A DNA stretch of 6,539 bases from an uncultured Lysobacteraceae bacterium. GTDB taxonomy: Bacteria > Pseudomonadota > Gammaproteobacteria > Xanthomonadales > Rhodanobacteraceae. This document shows positions 1 through 5,913 of the stretch, piece by piece. Within the stretch, counting starts at the first letter, position 1; each line of letters begins with the position of its first letter. A program made the position numbers and the translations under genes. Location: the NCBI GenBank assembly GCA_946480705.1, contig CAMLLF010000236.1:1-6539 (forward strand), read 5' to 3'. Under the pieces are notes generated by a model that was not told where the DNA came from, made no database searches, and saw nothing but the letters and a program-made list of their open reading frames with translations.

Positions 1-136
1 TCGCCGGGTCCGTCCGGCATACAGCGATTCGTCCCATCGTCATGACGCCGCCTGCGCAGTTCGCCGCGTCGATTCGCCCAGAGACTCCTGACCGACGCGG
101 CTGACCGCCGCGTCGCTTGCCGCTTTTTTCTTTTTT
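1..136 (+). terminator. Left-edge segment with a possible terminator of an upstream gene
   Basis: An inverted repeat lies at 93-100 (CGACGCGG) and 108-115 (CCGCGTCG), with a 7-base loop. It is followed by a gap of 8 bases and then a T6-C-T6 tract at 124-136. This resembles a rho-independent terminator, but the gap before the T tract is longer than usual; GCGGC at 97-101 pairing with GCCGC at 119-123 would place a stem directly against the T tract. All three plus-strand frames entering from the left edge close before or within the hairpin (stops at 43-45, 89-91 and 102-104). The end of an upstream gene is therefore possible, but I cannot say which frame or what product. Confidence is low because neither the gene nor a clean hairpin-T-tract junction can be shown. 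Confidence 0.35.
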
Positions 137-316
137 CTGGTTCGTTCGCAGTTCGTTCTTGCCAGTCTCGTGTTGGGGTTCCGCGATGGCGGGCCCGGAC
201 CTTGAGGGCGAGCGACATCCGCAGCGCAGGCAGCGCAGCGGACGCGCGTTGCGCTCCTGCAGGTCCGCCGTCTTCGCGGGTTCGTTTCGATCAGCGTAGA
301 AACGTGGGGATTTCGA
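137..316 (+). promoter_or_regulatory. Leader region and ribosome binding site of the large exported protein gene
   Basis: I see no gene in this 180-base stretch. A GGGGA sequence at 306-310 lies 6 bases before the ATG at 317 and is a reasonable Shine-Dalgarno element, which supports that start. TTCGTTC occurs at 141-147 and again at 152-158, a period of 11 bases, and a related GGTTCGTTTC follows at 279-288; these are possible operator-like repeats but could be chance. I found no convincing -35/-10 pair. A 60-codon frame at 117-299 begins with TTG, is Arg/Ser-rich and has no visible ribosome site, so I do not call it a gene. Confidence 0.5.
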
Positions 317-388
317 ATGATTAACAGAGTTACGTTAGCGGCAAGCCTGCTGCTCACGATGGCAGCGCTTCCGGCTTCCGCCTTCGCC
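317..388 (+). other. Signal peptide coding segment
   Basis: The first 24 codons encode a Sec-type signal peptide: a short n-region with one Arg, an h-region rich in Leu, Ala and Thr, and an AXA-type c-region with two candidate cleavage sites, after Ala22 (ASA) or Ala24 (AFA). There is no Cys at either site, so it is not a lipoprotein. The first codons include ATT, AGA, GTT and TTA, which are unlike the GC-ending codons of the rest of the gene; such AT-richer starts often keep the translation initiation region unfolded. Confidence 0.88.
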
Positions 389-3300
389 GTCGAAGGTGTC
401 GAGGCGGTGACTTCGGTACGGCTGTCCAAACAGGAACAGCTGGCGGCGCCGGAGCCGTCGAACACGATCGAGGCGCCGCGTGTCGCCGCGAACTACACCT
501 TCGCGACGACGACGACCGGCTCGCTGACCGACATGAGCACCGGCACGACGCAGCTGCTGGCGGGCAACATCGACGATACCGCGTCGCCGCTGACCAGCAT
601 CGGCTTCGACTTCTTCTACCAGGGCGTGCGCCAGACGCAGTTCTCGATCAACGACAACGGCGTGCTGCGACTTGGCGCCAGCGCACAGGCGAGCTCGCCG
701 TACCAGCCGCTCGGCCAGGCGAATCTGCCGATCATCACGGCTTATGGTGCCGACCAGCGTACGCATACCGGCGACGGCAAGGTGCACTACCGCGTGTCCG
801 GCACCGCACCCTCGCGCGTGCTCACCGTCGAGTGGCTCAACAACCAGTCGAATTTCAACACGGGCGGCACCGCCGATCTCACGTATCAGGTGCAGCTGCG
901 CGAAGGCACCGGCGTCATCGAGTTCATCTACGGCGGCATGACGATGAGCACGGCCGGCTCGACCGACGTGAACTCGAACGATCCGCACATCGGCTTTTCC
1001 TCGAGCAACGTCATCGGCACTGTAGGGTCTGTCGACGCGCCGCTCAGCGGCACGCCGGCACCGAGCTTCAGCAGCGGCAGCGCGACGGCGGTGAACAACG
1101 CCTATGCGACGGCAGGTCCGTTGGCGGTGCTGACCTCGGCGGCCGACGGCTCTCGCCGTACGTTCTCGTTCACGCCTCCGACGCCGACGGCGCCGACAGC
1201 GCTGAATTTCAGCGGCGTGACGCCGACGTCGATGACGCTGAACTGGACCGACTCGCCGGACGAGCTGATTTATGCAATCTACAACTCGACCGACGGTACC
1301 AATTTCAATTTCTTCGCAACGGCGGCACAGAACGCGATCACGCTGCCAACGACCGGTCTCGCACCGAACACCACGTACACCTGGCGCGTGTTCGCCGTCT
1401 CCGAAGGTTCGCTGGGAACTGCGCTCAGCGGATCGCAGGCCACCTCGGCGCCGGGCAACATCGCGTCGACGCCGACCGGCGGCAACTGGAGCAATCCGGC
1501 GACCTGGATCGGCGGCGTTCTGCCGACCGACGGCGACAACGTCACGATCTCGGCCGGCAGCACCGTCACCATCGATACGGCTGCCGTCGCGCTCAACGTC
1601 ACCGTGGCGAGCAACGCCGTGCTGCAGTGGGAAACGACGACCGCGCGTACGCTGACCGTCGGCGCCGACGTGATCAACGATGGTTTCCTGCAGAGCCAGC
1701 CGGCCGGTACGGTCACGACGCACAACCTCAGCATCGGCGGCAATCTCACGAACAACAACACGCTGGATTTCGCGACGTCAACTGCGGGCGCCGCCATCAC
1801 GTTCACCGGCAGCAGCAACACGACCTTCGGCGGCGCCGGTGCAACCACCGACGTGCGCGCGATCACGATAAACAAAGGCACGTCGAACGCAGCGACGCTC
1901 GAACTGTCTCCGAGCAACTTCACGGTTCAAGGCGCCAACACCGACGTCGCCGGTTTCCTTACGCTCACTAACGGAACCTTCAAGCTCTCAGGCTCGTTCA
2001 CCGCGACCAACCGCGTCTTCACTGCCGCGGCCTACACCATCGGAGCGAGCACGGCTTTCTGGCTCAACAATCCGAACTTCACGGTCGCCGGCCAGAACGG
2101 CACGGGCGCGGTCGCCGGACGCCTGCGCGTGAGCCAGGGCACGTACAACATCGGTACTGCGGCCGGCAATTCGCTGGGCTTCAACGCAGGCGCCAACGTC
2201 ACCGTCGAAGGCGGCGCGATCAACTCGACGGCCCGCTTCGGTGTCGGTGCGTCGGGCAATGCAATCACGTACCTGCAGACCGGCGGCACGATCACGGTCA
2301 ACACCGTCGGCAATACGTCGACGACGCTCGCGTCGTTCGATCTCGGCACCAACGCCGCGTCCTCGATCTCGATGTCCGGCGGTACCGTCATCGCGCAGCT
2401 CGCGTCGACCGCTGCATCCGGTCCGCGCGACTACCGCAATCAGGCGGGCAGCGGCGCTCCGGGCATCACCGGCGGCACGGTGCAGTTCGGCAACGCGAGC
2501 TCGGGCGCGGCCAAGGCGTTCAACGCCGCGGGCGTGTTCCCCGACGTCGTCGTCAACACGGGTACCGGCAATCATTCGCTCACGATGCTCGCGCCGACCG
2601 GCTTCAACAACCTGATGCGCAACCTGACGGTCGGCACCGGCGGCACTTTCAACACCGGCAACAACGTGTTCCTGTTCAACGGCGACACGATCACGAACAA
2701 CGGCACGTTGACGTCCAGCGGCGCGAACTCGCGCTTCATCGTCTTCCGCCCGGCCACGAATGTCGCGTACACGGGTACCGGCACCGTCACGGCACCGATG
2801 AACAGCCTCGAACTGCAGAACGATCTGAACTTCACGTTCGATCCGGCCGTGAGCGGCGTCGTCGTGAATCGCGTCATCATCTTCGGCGGCAGCTTCGTCA
2901 ACGCGAACAAGATCACGCTCGGCAACGCGGGCAATGCCACCGTGCAGATCGGCAACACGACGACGCCGACGGCCGGCGGCACATTCGACGTCGCGCCGAA
3001 TTTCAATCTCGGCGGGACCGGCGTGCAGAACATCTCGTATCTGCGCACCGCGAATTCCAAGACGGCCGGCGTCGAAGTCAACCCGACGCGCGTGCTCAAC
3101 AACCTCACCTATGACGACAACGACCCGACGCATACGCTGAGCATCGCCGGCGGCGGCCTGACGGTGAATGGCACGCTGGCGCTGACCAACGGCCGCGTCG
3201 TCATCGCGGCGCCGAACGCCGTCACGCTCGGCAGCACCGGCACGACGACGCGTACGACGGGCTACGTCGACGGCAAGCTCGCCAAGCCGCTGGCCGCAGC

Positions 3301-5308
3301 GGCACTGCGCACGTTCGAAGTCGGCACTGCCAACGGCTATTCGCCCGTGGTTGCGAACGTCACGGCCGGCACGTTCCCGCTGCTGTTCGAAAGCACGGCC
3401 GTGCAGGCTGTCATGCCGAACTTCGTGCCGGTGGACAAGGCGATCGCGCGTCACTGGCTGATCGGCGCGCCGGCCGGCACGACGGCGGATCTGACCTTCA
3501 GCTATCTCGACGGCGACGTCCCGGGTACGGCGACCGAGGCGAATCTGCGCACCTACAACGGTACGCCGGTTCCGCCGGCGAGCTTCACCGATCTCGGCGG
3601 CACGCTGGATACGGGCCTGAACACCATGCTGGTTTCCGGCGTCACGCAGTTCGACGCGTTCACGCTCGCCGAAGCCGGCGGTGCGGCCGCGGCCGATCTC
3701 CGCATCACCAAGACCGACGGCGTGACCTCGGTGCAGACCGGCGCGACGACGACCTACACGATCACCGCGGCAAACGCGGGCGCCCTCGGCGTCAATGGTG
3801 CGACGGTGAGCGAATCTCCGGGTGCGGATCTGACCTGCGGCGCGTGGAGCTGCGTCGGCAGCGGCGGCGGCACTTGTACGGCTTCGGGTACGGGCACGAT
3901 CTCCGACGTCGTGAATCTGCCGGTCGGTGCGAGCGTCACGTACACGCAGCAGTGCACGGTCGCGACCGTGTCCGCCGCGGCGAGCGTCGACAACACCGCG
4001 AGCATCGCGGTGCCGGCCGGCTATATCGACACGGCGCCGGCCGACAACTCGGCCACCGACTCGAACGCGCTGACGCGCGTCGTCAACGCGAGCATCACCA
4101 AGACCGACGGCAGCACCACGGTGAATCCGGGCGCGACCGTGACCTACACCATCGTCGCCGGCAACAGCGGTCCGAATGCGGCGACGACGACGGTCACCGA
4201 CAACTTCCCGGCCAGCCTCAACGGTTGTACGTGGACCTGCAGCGGAAGCGGCGCGACGTGCGGTTCGGCGAGCGGCAACGTCAACATCAGCGACACCGGT
4301 TCGATTCCGCCGGGCGGTACCTTGACCTATGTGGCAATGTGTACCTTGTCGCCGAGCGCGACCGGCACGCTGTCCAATACCGCGACTGTCGCGGTCGGCG
4401 CGTCCGAGAGCGACAGCGACGGCAGCAACAACAGCGCGACCGACAACTCGACCGTCGTCGCGCTGCCGGACGTCGCTGTGACCATCACCGACAACCGCCG
4501 CTTCGTCCGCGTCGGCGAATCGCTGAACTACACCATCGTCGTGTCGAACTCGGGCAGCCCGTCGACGGCGACCGCGGCGGTCAGCGATGCCTTGCCGGCC
4601 GAACTCGGCGGCGGTTCGTGGACCTGCACTCCGACCGGCGGCGCGACCTGCGCAGCAGGCACGGGCAATACGCTGACCGATACGGCGACGCTGCCGGCCA
4701 ACACGCAGGTGACCTACGTGTACTCGGCGACGGTGCTCGCAGGCAGCCTCGACGAGACGATCACCAACAGCGTCAGCGCGACGTCCGCCGGCGATCCGAA
4801 CACCTCCAACAACACCGCGTCGGACACGCCCGAGGACATCATCGTGCTGTTCAAGAACGGCTTCGAGAACGCACCGGTCACGATCGTGCCGGAAGGCGCC
4901 GGCAACGCGAACGGCTACATCGAAGGCGCGCTGCGCGTCGACCCGCAGCTGCTCGCCGGTCTCGACGCGACGCCGGTCACGGTCGTGACCGGCGTGACCG
5001 ATCGCGGCGAAGAGCTGTTCGCACTCGAACTCGCCCGCTTCGGCGATGGCGTCGTGCTGCGCAGCGTGCTGCGCGACGCGAACGGCATGTCCGAGCGCGG
5101 CGCCTGGTTCGCGGTCGATCCGACCCGCGCTCCGATCGCGTTCGCCTGGCAGGCCGCGAGCGGCGACGCGAGCGACGGCTACCTGCGTCTCTCCGGCGGC
5201 GGCGCGCCGCAGCACAACGGCAGCCGCGGTGACCGCGGCCGCCTCGCGGCACTGCGTCCGGCCGTCGTGCAGGGCGTGCAATGGGTGACGCTCGCCGGCG
5301 GCAACTGA
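317..5308 (+). CDS. Large exported multidomain beta-repeat protein with FN3 and three DUF11 repeats
   Basis: This is a complete 1663-residue protein with ATG start, GGGGA ribosome site and TGA stop. Visible from the sequence: a signal peptide at residues 1-24 (Arg4, hydrophobic core 7-18, cleavage after ASA22 or AFA24); a beta-rich domain at about 56-287; a fibronectin type III domain at about 291-379 (W310, and a TGLAPNTTYTWRV stretch ending in the usual Y-x-W); a GGNWSNPATW entry motif at 388-397; then about 600 residues of Gly/Thr/Asn/Ala-rich short beta-strand repeats that look like a parallel beta-helix. Residues 981-1119 (TGYVDGKLAKPL, EVGTANGYSP) resemble a linker module seen in large secreted proteins of Bacteroidetes and other phyla. 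Three DUF11 repeats follow (about 1126-1250, 1256-1380, 1384-1505), then LFKNGFE at 1511-1517 and a 146-residue tail. All 10 cysteines lie in the DUF11 repeats. There is no catalytic motif, LPXTG, PEP-CTERM or autotransporter barrel. A surface or secreted structural or adhesive role is inferred; the exact function is unknown. It is flanked by its own terminator and seems monocistronic. Confidence 0.95.
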   Translation: MINRVTLAASLLLTMAALPASAFAVEGVEAVTSVRLSKQEQLAAPEPSNTIEAPRVAANYTFATTTTGSLTDMSTGTTQLLAGNIDDTASPLTSIGFDFFYQGVRQTQFSINDNGVLRLGASAQASSPYQPLGQANLPIITAYGADQRTHTGDGKVHYRVSGTAPSRVLTVEWLNNQSNFNTGGTADLTYQVQLREGTGVIEFIYGGMTMSTAGSTDVNSNDPHIGFSSSNVIGTVGSVDAPLSGTPAPSFSSGSATAVNNAYATAGPLAVLTSAADGSRRTFSFTPPTPTAPTALNFSGVTPTSMTLNWTDSPDELIYAIYNSTDGTNFNFFATAAQNAITLPTTGLAPNTTYTWRVFAVSEGSLGTALSGSQATSAPGNIASTPTGGNWSNPATWIGGVLPTDGDNVTISAGSTVTIDTAAVALNVTVASNAVLQWETTTARTLTVGADVINDGFLQSQPAGTVTTHNLSIGGNLTNNNTLDFATSTAGAAITFTGSSNTTFGGAGATTDVRAITINKGTSNAATLELSPSNFTVQGANTDVAGFLTLTNGTFKLSGSFTATNRVFTAAAYTIGASTAFWLNNPNFTVAGQNGTGAVAGRLRVSQGTYNIGTAAGNSLGFNAGANVTVEGGAINSTARFGVGASGNAITYLQTGGTITVNTVGNTSTTLASFDLGTNAASSISMSGGTVIAQLASTAASGPRDYRNQAGSGAPGITGGTVQFGNASSGAAKAFNAAGVFPDVVVNTGTGNHSLTMLAPTGFNNLMRNLTVGTGGTFNTGNNVFLFNGDTITNNGTLTSSGANSRFIVFRPATNVAYTGTGTVTAPMNSLELQNDLNFTFDPAVSGVVVNRVIIFGGSFVNANKITLGNAGNATVQIGNTTTPTAGGTFDVAPNFNLGGTGVQNISYLRTANSKTAGVEVNPTRVLNNLTYDDNDPTHTLSIAGGGLTVNGTLALTNGRVVIAAPNAVTLGSTGTTTRTTGYVDGKLAKPLAAAALRTFEVGTANGYSPVVANVTAGTFPLLFESTAVQAVMPNFVPVDKAIARHWLIGAPAGTTADLTFSYLDGDVPGTATEANLRTYNGTPVPPASFTDLGGTLDTGLNTMLVSGVTQFDAFTLAEAGGAAAADLRITKTDGVTSVQTGATTTYTITAANAGALGVNGATVSESPGADLTCGAWSCVGSGGGTCTASGTGTISDVVNLPVGASVTYTQQCTVATVSAAASVDNTASIAVPAGYIDTAPADNSATDSNALTRVVNASITKTDGSTTVNPGATVTYTIVAGNSGPNAATTTVTDNFPASLNGCTWTCSGSGATCGSASGNVNISDTGSIPPGGTLTYVAMCTLSPSATGTLSNTATVAVGASESDSDGSNNSATDNSTVVALPDVAVTITDNRRFVRVGESLNYTIVVSNSGSPSTATAAVSDALPAELGGGSWTCTPTGGATCAAGTGNTLTDTATLPANTQVTYVYSATVLAGSLDETITNSVSATSAGDPNTSNNTASDTPEDIIVLFKNGFENAPVTIVPEGAGNANGYIEGALRVDPQLLAGLDATPVTVVTGVTDRGEELFALELARFGDGVVLRSVLRDANGMSERGAWFAVDPTRAPIAFAWQAASGDASDGYLRLSGGGAPQHNGSRGDRGRLAALRPAVVQGVQWVTLAGGN
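1454..3256 (+). repeat. Beta-helix-like degenerate repeat region within the large protein
   Basis: Residues about 380-980 are dominated by short strands of alternating small and hydrophobic residues separated by Gly/Asn/Thr turns (for example GGNLTNNNTLDF, GTLTSSGANSRF, GGLTVNGTLALTNGR). There are no cysteines and few charged residues. This is typical of right-handed parallel beta-helices in bacterial surface proteins, and the GGNWSNPATW entry is common before such regions. The repeats are too degenerate for me to fix a unit length by eye, and there is no obvious DNA-level tandem repeat. The fold is an inference from composition and pattern. Confidence 0.6.
3692..4831 (+). repeat. Three tandem DUF11 (Ig-like) repeats within the large protein
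   Basis: Three copies of about 125 residues start with ADLRITKTDG, NASITKTDG and PDVAVTITDN. Each continues through a Y-T-I-x-x-x-N-x-G strand, a W-(S/T)-C motif, a G-x-T-C or G-A-T-C motif, a V-T-Y strand and a closing D-N-(S/T) segment, the usual DUF11 layout of an Ig-like beta-sandwich in bacterial surface proteins. Repeats 1 and 2 each have four Cys (1174, 1179, 1187, 1213 and 1304, 1308, 1315, 1342); repeat 3 has only two (1437, 1445). A 20-base sequence coding for ITKTDG and its flanks is identical at 3702-3721 and 4092-4111, exactly 390 bases apart, consistent with internal duplication. Confidence 0.88.
4832..5305 (+). other. LFKNGFE motif and C-terminal tail domain of the large protein
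   Basis: After DUF11 repeat 3 the protein carries EDIIVLFKNGFE (residues 1506-1517) and then 146 residues that differ in composition: more Arg, Asp, Glu and Leu, less Thr and Asn. I recall (I/L/V)F-x-(D/N)-GFE as a motif at the extreme C-terminus of exported Xanthomonadales proteins; here it is internal. The segment IAFAWQAASGDASDGYLRLSGGG (about residues 1607-1629) followed by an Arg-Leu-Ala-Ala-Leu-Arg stretch faintly resembles concanavalin-like jelly-roll domains. That similarity is only an impression. The protein ends in GGN with no terminal aromatic residue, so an outer-membrane barrel is unlikely. Confidence 0.5.
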
Positions 5309-5347
5309 TCGCCTTCCAAAGGCGCTGATGCGCCGTATGCGGCAACC

Positions 5348-5380
5348 AAGAGCCCGGGCTGGTCCCGGGCTCTTTTTTTT
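5348..5380 (+). terminator. Rho-independent terminator after the large gene
   Basis: A perfect 11-base-pair stem (AAGAGCCCGGG at 5348-5358, CCCGGGCTCTT at 5364-5374) encloses a 5-base loop CTGGT and runs into an uninterrupted T run ending at 5380. It begins 40 bases after the TGA stop, in the right place to end the large gene's transcript. The A residues at the left base would also give a partial signal from the other strand, but the T tract is on the plus strand, so the main direction is clear. Confidence 0.93.
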
Positions 5381-5415
5381 CGCATACCGTTCAGTCGAAT
5401 GCTTGCCGCTCGCCA

Positions 5416-5571
5416 TCAGGTACGCGCACGCGGCCGAACTCGCGGATTCGCGCTATCTCGCCCGGCAATGGGCGTGCTGCCCAGGAAGAAAATGATGCCC
5501 GGCGCGATGTAAAGAAGTGCATTCAACGCATGAGAAGCGATTTGTAGTTGGCGACTGAATGGATTTTGCAT
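5416..5571 (-). CDS. Possible small membrane protein (51 residues), unsupported by homology
   Basis: On the minus strand an ATG at 5571 opens 51 codons ending at TGA (5418-5416). The product begins MQNPFSRQLQ, has one hydrophobic stretch at about residues 16-33 (ALNALLYIAPGIIFFLGS) that could span a membrane, and ends in an Arg-rich tail. Codons in the middle are GC-ending like the genes around it, but those at both ends are not. No clear Shine-Dalgarno sequence precedes the start. I do not recognise the family. It may be a real small protein, a decayed remnant or chance. It points toward the large gene's terminator and would be convergent with that gene. Confidence 0.25.
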   Translation of the reverse strand: MQNPFSRQLQIASHALNALLYIAPGIIFFLGSTPIAGRDSANPRVRPRART

Positions 5572-5913
5572 TTCAAGCTGTTTTCATTTTTTTATTTTTG
5601 CTTGCGGGGTGCTTTTTCCCTGCCTGCGGCGGTCTTCGCAAACGCGCAGGGATACTCGATTCAGGCGCCCGCTGATTCGGCGCACGTGATGGAGCACTCC
5701 GTCGGGCAGGCAACCTTCGCGGCGTTTTTTTCGATCAAGGACGGGACGGTCGCAACGGCGTTGCTGCAAGGGGAAACCGGCCGTCAGAGGCACGACTTGA
5801 ATACTCGGCGAGTGGCCGGCGCGGACCCGTCGACGAAAGTCGAGTATCGGGCCGACGTCTCTCGCGCTCTGGCTTACAATGCGTTCTTTCCGTCAGCCCA
5901 GCGCCAGCGACCC
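5548..5913 (+). other. Stop-free, coding-like frame in phase with the downstream fumarase
   Basis: From the TAG at 5545-5547 to the fumarase start there are 122 codons without a stop, in the same frame as the fumarase. By hand count over 5641-5880, GC is about 64% at codon position 1, 50% at position 2 and 75% at position 3, the pattern of a coding frame in a GC-rich genome. Possible starts are TTG at 5566, which would give a hydrophobic, signal-peptide-like N-terminus ending in AAVFA, or ATG at 5689. Neither has a clear ribosome site. I recognise no family. It is not expected to be part of the fumarase, whose relatives start at TTI-Q-QED. A truncated gene remnant is the most economical explanation, with chance as the alternative. 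Confidence 0.3.
5852..5880 (+). promoter_or_regulatory. Likely sigma-70 promoter of the fumarase gene
   Basis: TACAAT at 5875-5880 matches the TATAAT -10 consensus at five of six positions. A weak -35 (CCGACG, 5852-5857, three of six) lies 17 bases upstream. Transcription would start near 5887, giving a leader of about 27 bases before the GTG at 5914. The spacing and position fit well; the poor -35 lowers certainty. Confidence 0.55.

Noticed and set aside
117..299. 60-codon plus-strand frame before the large gene
   Set aside because: TTG start directly at the T tract, no ribosome site, Arg/Ser-rich sequence without a recognisable pattern.
335..1723. 462-codon minus-strand open frame opposite the N-terminal part
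   Set aside because: Same codon-aligned shadow; it ends at the sense TTA codon at 335. Arg-rich low-complexity product.
832..1971. 379-codon plus-strand frame inside the large gene
   Set aside because: Out-of-frame shadow with Arg/Gln/His-rich composition, whereas the overlapping frame has clear domains and a signal peptide.
3844..5232. 462-codon plus-strand frame inside the large gene
   Set aside because: Out-of-frame shadow of the DUF11 region, made of Arg, Gln, His and Asp runs and lacking any domain.
1988..5416. 1142-codon minus-strand open frame opposite the large gene
   Set aside because: Its codons are the exact reverse complements of the sense codons, so it stays open simply because TTA, CTA and TCA are avoided; it ends where the sense gene uses TCA at 1988. 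The product is Arg-rich with no domain pattern, and it reads through the terminator hairpin.
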